Made by a program: the position numbers and the translations under genes. From NCBI GenBank assembly GCA_037951105.1, contig JBAMJV010008398.1, forward strand, positions 1 to 64,000: a stretch of DNA of 64,000 nucleotides. Reading direction: 5' to 3'. Shown here piece by piece: positions 11,431-23,500 of the stretch. Under the pieces are notes generated by a model. That model was not told where the DNA came from, searched no databases, and worked only from the letters and a program-made list of their open reading frames with translations. The number at the start of each line of letters is the position of its first letter. The first letter of the stretch is position 1. The DNA comes from Echinarachnius parma. Its lineage: Eukaryota; Echinodermata; Echinoidea; Clypeasteroida; Echinarachniidae.

Positions 11431-12664
11431 TACTAATATTAAGTAACCGCCCGCCCCCCCCCCCCCCCCCCGGCCCAATCAGGACAAATATACAGGTCCA
11501 GGCCTTCAATCGAAGCTCGTTGTCTATGATATTATGCATATATACATACATGTTTAGCACTCTATATAGATAGCGCTCTCAATGTTCCAATTTTCCAATT
11601 TTCCCCCATTTCCCGGTAACTCCCGGCTCTTAATTTAAACCCATGCCCGCGATTGCCTTCCCTCTCCAGCAGTCCCCATCACCCGGGGCACCTCGACCCA
11701 CCCCCCCACCCCCCCCCACCCTACCTCTTTCCCCTCCCCTCTCCTCTCTCCAATCTCTGATCACAGACATCCACCCGGACCCCCAGCGCCACAGGGCGGA
11801 GCGTCCTGATAATTACAATTATGTATAACAATACCCCACATATTATGAAAACAGTTAATTTCTCTCCTGTAAAAATCATCCCCTTCGTGTGAAGCGTAAA
11901 ATGGATAACATATTGTTTTACATAATCCATCCGGTTAAAACAAAATTATACTGGCCAATAGTCAGTTTGTTCAACAAAATAGCAACATACATGTAAATTA
12001 TCCTCATGATAAATTGCTTGGTACAATTAACATTAAGATTGCTATATTTCTTATTTTAGCCCTGCTTACAAGGCTTGGTATACGGGTTAAACAAACAAGT
12101 TAAAATACCTCAAAAATTAAATAAACCTGATCTATAGCCATAACAATTAATACAATATTCAAATTTTAAATCTCCATTTCTGAAAGTGAAATGGAAGTTT
12201 GTTATTTTTCTGGGCAATACAATATATTCAAGAGCTTTGTTAAAAGCAATGTATTTTGTATAACCTTCAAAATGTGGTGGTTTGTTTTGGAATTTACATA
12301 TTATGTAAACATAACATTTCAGTAAGAGAAACAATACAAATTAATCTCCATCAAACCCAAACATTTGTTCAAATTTTGACACATTTAATGTTTTTTTGAT
12401 CTTTTGAATTATGACCTCTATAACTTTATCCCAAATAGGTTTTACAACAGGACACTCAATAACAAATATGTATGTAAGTTTCAGGGGCAGTATACTATAT
12501 TACAAAAGGAACAGTTAGGGGAGTCTTTTCTTTTAATGTTATACAAAAAGTAATTCAAACCTATCGCTCTATGAAATAGCTTGAAATAAAAACGAGCGAA
12601 TACGTGTACTTATGGTGCATTTAAAATTGTTCATATGAATTTTCTTCCAATCGATCTGGTCAGG
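11431..12664. other. Non-coding DNA
   Basis: A poly-C tract lies near 11456-11471, followed by a GC-richer patch at 11640-11810 and AT-rich sequence. No domain-bearing frame or RNA gene was seen. Confidence 0.5.
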
Positions 12665-12715
12665 ATTGTCTCAAATGTCATTTTGGGCAATATCTGACAC
12701 TTTACAGGTGCACCT
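12665..12715. mobile_element. Solo terminus of TTAA-type MITE family B
   Basis: 'gtctcaaatgtcatt' and 'ctttacaggtgcacct' followed by TTAA (12716-12719) match the right end of the copy at 15187-15545. The left part is missing or diverged. Confidence 0.55.
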
Positions 12716-12763
12716 TTAAGTCAGAAGTTACCAACCAATCCTCTGTAAGTATATGTTTTTTAA

Positions 12764-13298
12764 AGGGGTAGTTTAGTTTTGGTAAGGCTGAACTTTAGTA
12801 ACCAAACCTGGACAGTAACATTATAAAATAATAGTTCTTACTCCACCATGCTCGAAAGGTATACAAAATTACAAACGACTAAGTAAAAAGCATGGTATCA
12901 TTCAAAAAGAGCCATTAAAACACAAGAGGGCGCTTTCTGAAAAGGCATTGGTTTCAACCATTTTTCATACAAATTAATGCATGTGATGTTCTATTGAAAT
13001 AATGATTAAGTAGATAGATCATCAACAACTATTTAAAAAACGCTTTTGAAATTTTTTGAAAAAGTGTAAGCATTTTTTTAATTTTTTGAAAAAATCATCT
13101 AATTATTTGGGCCCCAAATAATTATAAGATCAAATATATTTATTGATATTTCAGCCGTTTCTGGACCGATTTTGACCAAATAAAGTTTATTCTGCCATTA
13201 AAATTGCATGTTCTCTCAAATTCGACACTCAGTTTTTCATTATCTCACAAAAAAATTGTGATGTGCAGCGCCCTCTCTACCAAAACTAAACTACCCCT
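12764..13298. mobile_element. TTAA-type MITE family A, copy A1 (535 bp)
   Basis: Terminal repeats AGGGGTAGTTTAGTTTTGGT and its inverse are flanked by TTAA at 12760-12763 and 13299-13302. It is non-coding. The length equals that of copy A4 at 41579-42113. The TTAA duplication is typical of piggyBac-mobilised elements. Confidence 0.85.
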
Positions 13299-13554
13299 TT
13301 AACAAAAAGTTGTATTTCCTCCTGTCCTGTGCACTAATACCATAATCAAGAATAAGTTCTTCAAATAGTTCATTACCAGGATGGGGAGGATTGAGTAAAT
13401 CACTATTATAAACAACTTCTCTATATCTAGCCAATCAATATTGCCTTGATTTCGAACGAATGTTCCTATTAAACCAAATACACTGACAAGAACCAATTGA
13501 AGAAAAAGCAATATTTAACTCGTTTTTTAAAAAAACTCTCAATATACCATGTTT

Positions 13555-14614
13555 GGAGGGATTAGTTCGGTTTTGGTATAGAGGGCGCTGCACGAAATAA
13601 TTTGTTGTGAGGTAATGAAAAACTGAGTGTCAAATTTGAAGGAGCATACAATTTTAAAGGGATAGTTGAGTTTTGGTATAGAGGGCGCTACACAAATTTT
13701 TTTTGTTGTTGAGAAAATGAAAAACTGAGTGTCAAATTCGAAAGAGAATACAATTTTAATGACAGAATAAACTGTATTTGATCAAAATCGGTTCAGAAAA
13801 GGCTGAAATATCCATAAATATAACCATTTGTAATTGTGGGGCCTCACAATAAATTATTCAATAATTTTGAACCAGCCGTAAACGAATTTTAAAATTGCTT
13901 CCTCTTTTCAAAAATTTACAAAAGAGGTTTTTAAATAGTTGTTGATTATCTCTATCTAATCACTATTCCAACAAAACATTACATGCACAATATTTCATTT
14001 AAAATGGTTGAAACCGATGAGTGTTTAGAGAGCGCCCTTTTGAGTTTTCAACGGCTCTTTTTGAATGATAACAGGCCTTTTACATAGTAATTTGTAATGT
14101 TTTATTCCGTTTGCATAAGCCTGGTGGAGTTATAACTATTAGTTTGTAATGTGGTGCAGGATTTGGTTACTAAAATTCAGTTTGACCTAAACTGTACTCT
14201 CTTTACGAAAACTCAACTATCCCTTTAATGGCAGAATAAACTTTATTTGATCAAAATCGGTTCAGAAACGGTTGAAATATCAATAAATTTATACGATATA
14301 TGCCTAGACTTTTTCAAAAATTTTCAAAAGAGGTTTTTAAATAGTTGTTGATGATCTCTCTATCTAATCATTATTTCCCAAAAAACATCACATGCATAAT
14401 TTTGTATAAAAAATGGTTGAAACCAATGCTTTTTTAGAGAGCGCCCTCTTGTGTTTTAATGGCTCTTCTTGAATGATAACAAGCTTTTTAATTAGTGGTT
14501 AGTAATTGTCTATACCTTTCGAGAATGGTGGAGTTATAACTATTAGTTTGTAGTGGTATTGATGTACAGGTTTTTGTTACTAAAGCTCAGCCTTACCAAA
14601 ACTGTACTACCCCT
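13555..14614. mobile_element. TTAA-type MITE family A, copy A3, interrupted by A2
   Basis: A degenerate left end at ~13555 and the right end '..actgtactaccccT|TTAA' (14611-14618) belong to one copy. At an internal 'attttaatg' site it has been split by a complete second copy (13658-14224). The uninterrupted version of that site is visible at about 13751-13762. Confidence 0.75.
13658..14224. mobile_element. TTAA-type MITE family A, copy A2 nested in A3 (567 bp)
   Basis: It starts AGGGATAGTTGAGTTTTGG and ends with the inverse, AACTATCCCT. TTAA flanks it on both sides (13654-13657 and 14225-14228). Because it interrupts a relative, the pre-insertion site can be read from another copy, which confirms a 4-bp TTAA target duplication. 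Confidence 0.85.
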
Positions 14615-14618
14615 TTAA

Positions 14619-15182
14619 CTTATTCAAAATGGTATATCAGGAGCATATGTTTTCCACAAAATATCTCTTTTATCACTAAAATTATTCAAAATAGACTTCC
14701 ACAAACGTTCATAATTATCATCAAGAAGCAATTTGACCCATGACATTTTTGTGCCATACAAAACGGTGTACGGATCAATCATTTTTAAACCACCAAAAGA
14801 CTACTCATTACACATGAGCTGTCTTTTGACCCTATATCATTGCCACCACTCCATATGAATTTAAATTGTATTTAACTGTCTAAATAATTGTTTTGGTAGG
14901 TTTTAATACATAATTATCTCCATAATCACAAAACAATGTATCATTTAAAAGAGGGTATTGATGTATTATAACAATTACAATATGTATTATAATAATTACA
15001 ATGTATCAATTAAAAGAGGGTTTATTGGTGTATTATAATAATTACAATTTGTATCCCACCATGGCTTCCAACGTGAATCAAGGTTTTCACTTAAAATTGT
15101 ATTGGCCTACGCCTTGTTGGATCCCTCATAAATTTATATCACTCTTTTGTGCTGCAAATTGTTGAAATTTGTCTTTTAGTTA
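14619..15182. other. AT-rich non-coding DNA with short dispersed repeats
   Basis: Two copies of 'aaaagaggg' followed by 'gtattataa(c/t)aattacaa' lie near 14945 and 15010. No gene was seen. Confidence 0.5.
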
Positions 15183-15186
15183 TTAA

Positions 15187-15545
15187 AGGTGTACCTGTAA
15201 AGTGTCTAACTCCACAAAAATACCTTTGAGCTTCCACATGTCTCTTCTACCGTGTTGTTTAGCTTATAGAGAAAAACAAAATAGGGTTAGATTTTTTTTA
15301 AATGCCCCTTTAGTATTAAGATATCTATCATTGATAATCATTCAGCTCTAGAGCGTCGATACATGCAGACGGTCATAACGTCATAATTAGTTGTAAAACC
15401 TGACGCAAATTTTCGCTTTTTTAACCAGGAAAGCAGTGTTCCTTTTCAATGAAACTTTCACACATCATTCAGACATATCTTACAATGATTTGGGTAAGTC
15501 TCAAATGTCATTTTGGGCAATATCTGAGCCTTTACAGGTGCAACT
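15187..15545. mobile_element. TTAA-type MITE family B, copy B1 (359 bp)
   Basis: It starts AGGTGTACCTGTAAAG and ends CTTTACAGGTGCAACT. TTAA lies at 15183-15186 and 15546-15549. It is non-coding. Confidence 0.75.
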
Positions 15546-15599
15546 TTAACACTTCGTAATACGACATTTAACTATTAGATACAAGTGTTTTTTGAAAAA

Positions 15600-16230
15600 C
15601 TATAAATTTCACTTAAGTTTTTAGAAAGAAATCAAAAGAGGGTAACTATTCATATATTATGATAATTACAAATATATAGGCCACCACGTTCTACACTGCA
15701 TTTTTCATTAGTCTAGTCAACTGTATTTTAGGAGTATGGAATAATTTAAAGTTAATTAGGAGTATGGAATAATTTAAAGTTAATTAGTCCAGTGTCCAGA
15801 TGCAACGAAATAGGTATAATTATTTGTTGTTGGGTAGGCATGAAAGTGATCATGCCTATATAACAAGAAAATGTTTTTAATTGATTTGATAATTGTTGAA
15901 ATCTAACTTATTGTAGTAATGAAATTGTTAAAACCACATGTAATTATAAAAAGTATTTTTTGAAATACTATAAATTTCACTTATGTCTATAATGAAATCA
16001 AAAGAGGGTAACTATTCATAAACTGTACCATGATAATTAAAATGTGTATATATTATGCCACCATGTTCTACACTGCATTGTAGGAGTTTGTAAGAATTTA
16101 ATGACATGCATAATGATAATGTATGAATTGAATTTCATTAGTTTAGTCAACTGTATTTTGGGAGTATGGAAGAATTTAACATAATGTTACATGTATATGA
16201 AATATGAAACATAAAACATAATGGTATAAA
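15600..16230. repeat. Two diverged direct copies, offset about 360 bp
   Basis: 'gaaatcaaaagagggtaac' followed by 'tattcat' occurs near 15630 and again near 15990. 'tattttaggagtatggaa' is echoed at about 15725 and 16155. It is an old tandem-like duplication, AT-rich and non-coding. Confidence 0.5.
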
Positions 16231-16383
16231 TATATGAACAGTAGTTGTTGTGTATAGGTCAAGTGATCATCATGCCTACAAGTAAAATGTTTTTGTTTTG
16301 AAATGTTTATGGAAATTGTTATCTCTTGCCATTTGTCAATGGATGACACATTTCTTAATAACATGTGTATGTTTGAAAGACCA

Positions 16384-16435
16384 AATCAATATATATCTAT
16401 AGTCTATCTATCTATCTATCTATATCTATCTATCA
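16384..16435. repeat. (TATC)n microsatellite
   Basis: A short interrupted run of 'tatc'/'tcta' units. Confidence 0.8.
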
Positions 16436-16497
16436 TAATTATCATGATCTCCATAAATTATGAACTCTATACCGGGACTTCTTTTGAGGAACATCGA

Positions 16498-16585
16498 CGT
16501 GACGTGACATCGACATTACGCAATCCTTTGTGTATTTTACACAAAGGGCCAATCGGAAGGCGTCGCGCTGAAATTCAAAAGTCTA
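16498..16585 (+). promoter_or_regulatory. Candidate cell-cycle-type promoter cluster upstream of MKI67
   Basis: A TGACGTGA (CRE-like) site at 16500-16507, a CCAAT box inside GGCCAATCGG (16549-16553) and TTCAAA (16574-16579, the inverse of the CHR element TTTGAA) follow one another. A GCGC motif lies just upstream of the last. CCAAT and CHR elements are typical of G2/M genes, including vertebrate MKI67. The cluster lies about 2.1 kb before the first coding exon, whose upstream splice acceptor implies a remote non-coding exon. I could not identify that exon, so this is inference from motifs only. Confidence 0.25.
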
Positions 16586-17463
16586 TACCTAACGTACGTA
16601 CAGTATACAGTATACGTACAGTACGTATACAGATATCCGCGCCGGTTGAAGCTTTTACTACTACAAGTGTGTAATATTACTCCGCGAAGTCGTAGACTGA
16701 ATCACTTATTTTTTACCTTATAATATAAAATATGTTTATTTTAAAGAGTGACATAATCATAAAGATAATATAAATTCCTAAAAAGAGTTTTACTTTTCCT
16801 CAACTAAGATAAAGGGTCATATTCCCACGGGAATTACTTTGTTTTTAAGCAAACATACCACAGTAGTGAATAGGCAATTTATTTCCCGTAGATGGCTGAC
16901 ACATAAAGGATCCCGTTGACGGTAAAGTTGTCATGTTTTATGTAATTTGATCATGTTTTCGTGTATTATGAATGGAAGTATAATATAAACTTTTATTAAT
17001 CATTATTATGTTATTCTAAATATTATATGCGGCAAACCTGAATTTTAACCTAAAAAGAAAGAATGTTAGTTTTGCGGAGGGTAAGCCGACATTTGTAAGT
17101 GAGCGAGAGGGAGTCAGTGCTGCGAGTTGTGTCCAGCTGGGCTGGGGACGCGAACTTGCACGCGACCGATTGTGATTGTGTTGACGCGTCCCGTTCTGCA
17201 GCTTTGTTGTTACAACGCCAACGAACGGGCATTACGGGGACGAATTGTCGCCTCGGTCATGTAAATGTAATTATAAATCATGTGTTTTCAGTTTGATTTG
17301 AAGACTTATTATGTTAATCTACTAAGAGTGAGACTAAGAGTCTGATGATAATATATTTATGTTTAATAAAATCGATAGAACAAGTCAATACTTATATATA
17401 GAATACAACTGAACTGTCGACTATAACTTATAAGTATAAATAATAATATTATTTTAACAAACA

Positions 17464-17824
17464 ATTTGAAGGGGAATTTACTCTTTACCGCCACAGCTCT
17501 GCCTGGCAGCCTCCGCGCGCACAACCAAACACTAACACACAAATCCTATCAAATTCTAACAGTAAAACCACTGCGTGTGACGCTTATTTTGGCTCGCTGA
17601 ACAAGCAGGAGGAAAGTGTAAAAATGTGACGAAAATTGATGATTAATAATAATATTGTCAGGATTAAAATCACTAATCTGTATCATCGACATCAGGGGGA
17701 CACCCCCCGAACCCCCGATCTGAATTTCTAGACAGAATAACATCATGAACATCGGAAACTTACAGAAAGTGAAATAATCCGAGTGAAGCCGTGGCGGTAA
17801 AGTGTAATTTACCCCAATTTGAAT
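17464..17824. mobile_element. Inverted-repeat MITE about 360 bp
   Basis: The left end 'gggaatttactctttaccgc' continues into 'cac'. Its near inverse, 'gtggcggtaaagtgtaattt', occurs near 17791. The arms are about 33 bp and the interior is non-coding. It lies in the region upstream of the MKI67 coding exons. Confidence 0.6.
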
Positions 17825-18366
17825 TACAATAACTGGCATTTTTCTTTTTTGCCAGTGCCAGCAATGCATGCCATTAGTGAATTACAGTTACATTGATTCA
17901 AACACACTTTGTTTTTAATTCAAACACCAGAAATATATAATGTAAAAGAGCAAAGAAAATGGGATCCCGGAAGAATCCCATTTTTTGGGGCTATGCTTTT
18001 TTTAAGTTTACACTTTTTTCTACACTTTTTTACACTACAAAGTTGGGTGTTATTTCAATTTTCAAGCACAAGTTGCATTTGATCCATGACTTGTGCTAGT
18101 CTAGGGCAAAGTTGCATAAATCAAACAACTTTAGTTACGGTTTTGTTTCTTTCAGTTTATGCGATGGACAGTTGCGTTTGAAGTAACGCAAGGCGCAACT
18201 CAACAGTTTTATGGGACACCCCCTGAACTGTCTGTCAAATAGTGTTGGCCCTTCTAACATCAGATGTTCTGAATAATTGCTTAGCCTCAGCGCAGAGCAA
18301 TAGTGAAATCTGCAAAACTATGTTAGCTAACTTAGCTGTTACAAACAAATGTATGTTTTAGACATA

Positions 18367-18589
18367 CAGTGTAGCCAAAAATTATTTGGACACCTTGAAA
18401 AAATCACTTTAGTTTAAATGATGCTAGAACAAATTTTGAAGAAAATGTTTGGTAAAAAGCTGCTTAAAATTCATTGTACTAGATGCTGCATCGTTGAAAT
18501 CAAGATAAAATAAAATACCATTTTTGAAAAATTATCGAATAGTTAGTTTCCTTTTTTTCAGGGTGTCCAAATAATTTTTGGCTACATTG
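18367..18589. mobile_element. Tc1/mariner-type MITE (223 bp)
   Basis: It starts CAGTGTAGCCAAAAATTATT and ends with the inverse (AATAATTTTTGGCTACATTG). The terminal repeats are about 32 bp and near-perfect. TA dinucleotides flank it at 18365-18366 and 18590-18591. It carries no transposase. It lies just upstream of the first coding exon of MKI67. Confidence 0.85.
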
Positions 18590-18647
18590 TATCAACCCTC
18601 ATCAAGTTAACGTAACACTTATTTATCTTTGTTTGTTTTTCTTGTAG

Positions 18648-18704
18648 TCGCAGTAGGAAGACATCATTTCAGCCGATGCAGTCCCCCTGAAGAAAAGGAT
18701 CAAG
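18648..18704 (+). other. MKI67: 5'-UTR part of the first coding exon, with a short uORF
   Basis: A pyrimidine tract and 'ttgtag' (ending 18647) form a splice acceptor, so at least one non-coding exon lies upstream. Within the leader, an ATG at 18676 opens a four-codon frame ending at TGA (18688-18690). It lies 14 bases before the main ATG at 18705 and could damp translation. Confidence 0.65.
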
Positions 18705-18796
18705 ATGACGCTCCATGGAAAAATAGTAGTGATAAAGAGAAACGGTGCAGATGGCGCCCACTTCCCGCTGACAGCTGAGCAGTGCTTGTTCGGAAG
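18705..18796 (+). CDS. MKI67: MKI67 coding exon 1: start of FHA domain
   Basis: This encodes residues 1-30 and two bases of codon 31. The peptide begins MTLHGKIVVIKRNGADG and ends CLFGR, closely matching the N-terminus of vertebrate Ki-67, including the spacing to FGR. The donor is AAG|GTAAAT and the exit phase is 2. The start is chosen because it places the first beta strand of FHA directly after Met; the upstream ATG is a four-codon uORF. Confidence 0.92.
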
Positions 18797-20521
18797 GTAA
18801 ATTTATTTGTTCACAAATTGCAGGGCTTGCGCTTGGTGGCCACTGGCCTGGCCTGGGTGCCAATGGCAACCAGAATTTTAATTTGGCAACTACATGTAGA
18901 AACTAATATTGTATTGGCCACCAACACACACATCTATCATGGGAGTCTATCCGATGTGTAATTTTGGCCATCTGAAAGAAAAGCTTCAAGGGATTGCTAA
19001 GTTAGGGATTGTCCTGGGGTGGTATTCTGTAAGGATCTTAGGAGGTGAAGTTGATCTTAAGAGCAACTTTGGTATTCTGTAAGTTGCTCTTAGAGTTGCT
19101 CTTAAGACCAACTCTGAAAAGTTGCTCTTAACTTAAGAGCAACTTTTCGAATATGTAAATGTATGCAAATATATGCAAATAAGCATCCTAAGATAAGAGG
19201 TATTCTGTAGATGAAGATAAGAGCAACTTTTTGATCTTATCTTAAGACTGCCTACAACCAGTCTTAGTTTGAATTAAACACAACAAAAATAGGAAGTCCC
19301 CCCTCATCAAAACAGCGTAACTTTTTAACGAAACGGTTTTGAGCAAAATAACTTGGCAGAATTGTTTCTACACTTATTGACTAACTTCTGTTTTAACATT
19401 AAATTGGTCCGTCAAGTCATGCATGAGTGAGTAACATTTTGACTCTTGTGACTTTTGAAAAGTGACAATTTTGCCTTTAATGTGTGCTCACTCATGCATG
19501 ACTTGACGGATCAATCTCATTTTCACAGAGAAGTTAGCCAATAAGTGTAGAAACAATTCTGCCAAGTTATTTTGCTCAAAACTTTGTTTATGCTATTTTG
19601 ATTAGGGGGGGGGGGGGGGGAACTTACTTTTTGTTTTGTTTTTAGAACGCGTGATCAAAATGGCCGACGAATTATTGTTATATCAATTTTGGCGGCGGCA
19701 GGAGCAGCTTAATCGCAAAGGTCAATTTTAAAAAGTAGAAGAAAATTCTCCCTCTATGATGCTCCTATCTACAACTTTCGTTGCATTTACGCAACGCACT
19801 TTGATGACATGTTTGACTGCAGTTGACGTAATGCAATTTTGGACGAATTATTCTGTTACTAGGTGTGGTACAGTGGGTACACCATAGAATTATGATATGA
19901 ATAAACAAACAAACCCGTTTATAAACGGGTTGGTTTGTTTATCATAATTAATTCTATGGGGTAATGAAATGAAATGAAATGAAATGTATTAATATCCTTT
20001 CACCCTTATATATATCTTTACACAGTTGCTAAGGCATTTAAGCATATTTTGCGCGCAAATTACTTATTGCGCGTTGTCGGTGCGCGCACGATGCGCGCAA
20101 CACACTTTCATGTACCATCTATTGCTCAGTAACATAATGATTGACTGAAATTGACTTCGTAAATGCACGTTTTTATTATTGCTCCTTGAGAGTTTGAGCA
20201 ATAAATTGTATACGTGTCCGTATTTAAAACATGTAAAAATAAATATGAACAAATATTTTCTTCAAACACTTATAGATAAGCAGATATTATTACATCTCAA
20301 TTACATCTTAATTCCATCTCAAGGAAATAAAGGACGCTTAAACTTATATTTATTTTCTATGAGAGTTTGTTCAATTACACATTTCTTTATTAACTGAAGT
20401 TTGTTTAAATGAGTAATATGATTGCTGTTATAATGTCATACTGTTAAAAGATAATGTTGTAGTACTGTAATATACTTTGCAACAATGGGAAAAAAAGAAT
20501 ATCCATGAACGATATGAACCA

Positions 20522-20598
<77 letters not shown>

Positions 20599-23500
20599 AT
20601 CAATCAATCAATCGTGATGTGGCCACGTGGTATCTACTTGACAATTCTGCAAAATGATTAGTTGTTCATCAATGAAAACAAAGACGATGATTGGTCGAAT
20701 GGTTATTAATGGGCGTGGCTCATGAATATTTATGAGCTAATTAATTATTCATTATTCATGCTAAGATCGTCCTAAGAGCAACTTACAGAATACCACTTAG
20801 GCACATCTTAGGGAGCTCTTAGAGTTGATCTTAAGAGCAACTCCTAAGAGCAACTCTAGGATGAACTTACAGAATACCACCCCTGATCCACATAAAACCC
20901 TGATTTGGCTGTAATAGTTTGAAGAAATGAGAAGATCGCATAATCTGTAAAACAAACAAAAAAGATAGTAAAATTGAAACGATAATTTCTTTGTAAAATA
21001 TATCCAATATCTCAGAATTAGGCATCAAAAGAAAGTTCATGATAAGGTGTTTCTCATGGCTTTGAAATTTCCCAAAGTGCAGGGATTAGTTGGGTCCAGT
21101 CATAGTTATGAACCCTTTTTTTATTATCTTTTTTTTTATTGGGACCAGTTAGAACTGTTAAATCAATTATGCAGAATAATTATAATTTAAATGGAAGAAT
21201 GAACAAACAAATGAAAAGAAAATCTTGACAATTATGTTCTAGGTGGACGAGAAATTTGGAAAACAAAGCTGTTCCATGCTTCTAATACTTAGTAATATGA
21301 ATGCAATGATGTATGTGAGAACCACTAGAAACTGTTAAAACTTACTTTAAAAAAAACACAACAACTTAATAACAACATTGTCATGAATGGTACTTTCTAA
21401 TCTGTAACAATACATTTATAAACATAATAACACATTTCCCCCCCCCCCCCTCTTCATTTCAGGACAAATGAATGCGACATCAGAATTCAGCTCCCCAATG
21501 TTTCAAGAGAGCATTGCAGAATCGAGGTCAACAAAGGAAAGGTCAGTACTTGTTTAGGATGAGACTGAAAATTATGGTAAATCCTTCAATAACCTATCGA
21601 AGACTAATTGGTGAACAATGTCACAATTACTAGTAAAAGTGCCAATGGCAATGAAGATCATACAAGTTCAAATATATGTTACCAATATTTCACTACTTAA
21701 TAAATTTGACTAATCCACTTTATATTGCATGACACTTGCCAATTTGTATAACACCTTTTATATCTATAGACATTTAGTTTGCAAATGTTTTGGGACGGAA
21801 TGCAAATACACTTTGTCCTAATGAAATCATTGGTTTAGAAGCTCTCAATTATTAATTTGTTTTGTCTTTTTTACTATTCAATACAGGTTAACCTTGTGAA
21901 TCTGAGCACAGTGAACCCAACCCTTCTCAATGGAAAGGCGGTTGTGGATAATGAAAGTGTACAACACATGGACACCTTTACTATTGTTGATAGATCATTC
22001 AGGTATGCAACTTTGTGAGACTTGATAATGTGTGGCATTTGATCATTCCAGTTACAATGTAGAAAAGCATGGTAGAAATTACAATAATTGCTTAAATGTT
22101 CAATGTGACTAGTCTAATAAATTCAACATGTAATTATGATATATGATAATTATGATCATAATTTGAAACATAGGCAAAATAATCAAGTTAGTTTCAGGTT
22201 TAACGTAGGTCTCTGTTGATGAGTACCTTCATTTAGAAACCTTAGTAAACCAAGCACAAGTCCTTATTGCTGTTCTGCTCTAGTTGGGATGTCATTTAGT
22301 GTAAGGCTGAGTCGGTTCGGTCGATCACACCGGTTACCGACCGTTTCAATCGGGACCCGGTTTCGTTATATCGGAAACGGTGCCCCGAAAAAAGAAAAAA
22401 AAACATAAAATGTTAAAAAAGAAATTAAGATTATCACAATAATGTAGCGGAATTCAAATAAAAACGGGGCAATTGATATCATTTACTTTAAAGAGTGGTT
22501 ATTTTCGAGAAATTCTTGGTTTGTTACTTCGTTTGACAGTCAGATATTGAACAGGAAGCACAAAATTGCTAGTCATTTGAACGATATTGTCGGCGGATGT
22601 GCACACAAAGTTAGTCCGATACTCCAGGGGAGTTGTCTGATGGATCTTTGTATGATCCAGCTGATGAGCCAGTGCATTCAAAAAGTGGCTCAAAATACGT
22701 TTTTTTGTCATTTGCACCATTTTAAAATGTTTTGATATTCTACTTACATGATTTCATGGCGTTTGAAAGCTGAACAGAAACAAAAATGAGCCCCAAAACA
22801 ATGAAAACAATTACGCAAAATATCGATAAAAAACGACTACATGTATAACGTATGGCGAATGAATTAACATAGTTCCACCGGCCGGCGGATGAATCTATAT
22901 CTCGCGTAAGAAAAAAGACCCGTAACTTGCACGCAAAGTATACGAGCGATATGCATGAAACAGCGGGCCGAAAACTCTAGCCGTCCGGTTTCAGTTAACC
23001 TCACGATCACGAATGTTCCTTGGAAATTTATCGATAATTCGGCACAGTTTTTTCATTGTTTTGGGGGTGATTTTGTATTCTGTTCAGCTTTCAAATGCCA
23101 TGTTATCATGTAAGTAGTAATGCTGTAACCGATCATCGGATCGGCATGCCGATCCCGAACCGATCATGGTTGATCGGATCATTTTTGCCGATTTCCGATC
23201 ATGCAGAAAAAATCGGGAAAAAAATCGGATCGAAAAAAAAAACAACAAAATAATCGTTTTTTTTTCTTTGAAAAATGATCCCCAAAAAACATATTTTGGG
23301 AATATAAATTAATACCAAAGCAACATATTATATCCATATGAATAAGCCCAAGGTAATCTTGTATGGTTATGCTTTCATTTAAACTGATTACCTCTCCTTT
23401 CACAAAATTTCGCGCCGATTCTGAGCTTAGTCCTACGTGAGTCTGAAAGGTTACGCCAAATTGATCAAATGGGACTAAGCTCAGAATCTGCGTGATTAAT

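Larger units (their letters stand above)
19016..20883. mobile_element. Inverted-repeat transposon-like element, GGGGTGGTATTCTGTAAG ends
   Basis: The left terminus GGGGTGGTATTCTGTAAG is matched by its exact inverse at 20866-20883. Both subterminal regions hold several 'ttaagagcaactt' and 'ggtattctgtaag' repeats in both orientations. The interior contains another foldback, a long palindrome and an (AATC)n run, and no transposase. No convincing target duplication was found, so the superfamily is open. Confidence 0.75.
18797..21462 (+). other. MKI67 intron 1 of the coding region
   Basis: A 2.7-kb GT-AG intron ending in a poly-C/pyrimidine tract and CAG. It holds a ~1.87-kb inverted-repeat element (19016-20883) with inserts. 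Near 18826 is a degenerate 'cagggcttgcgcttgg' repeat end. From 20890 to 21440 nothing is recognised. Confidence 0.85.
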
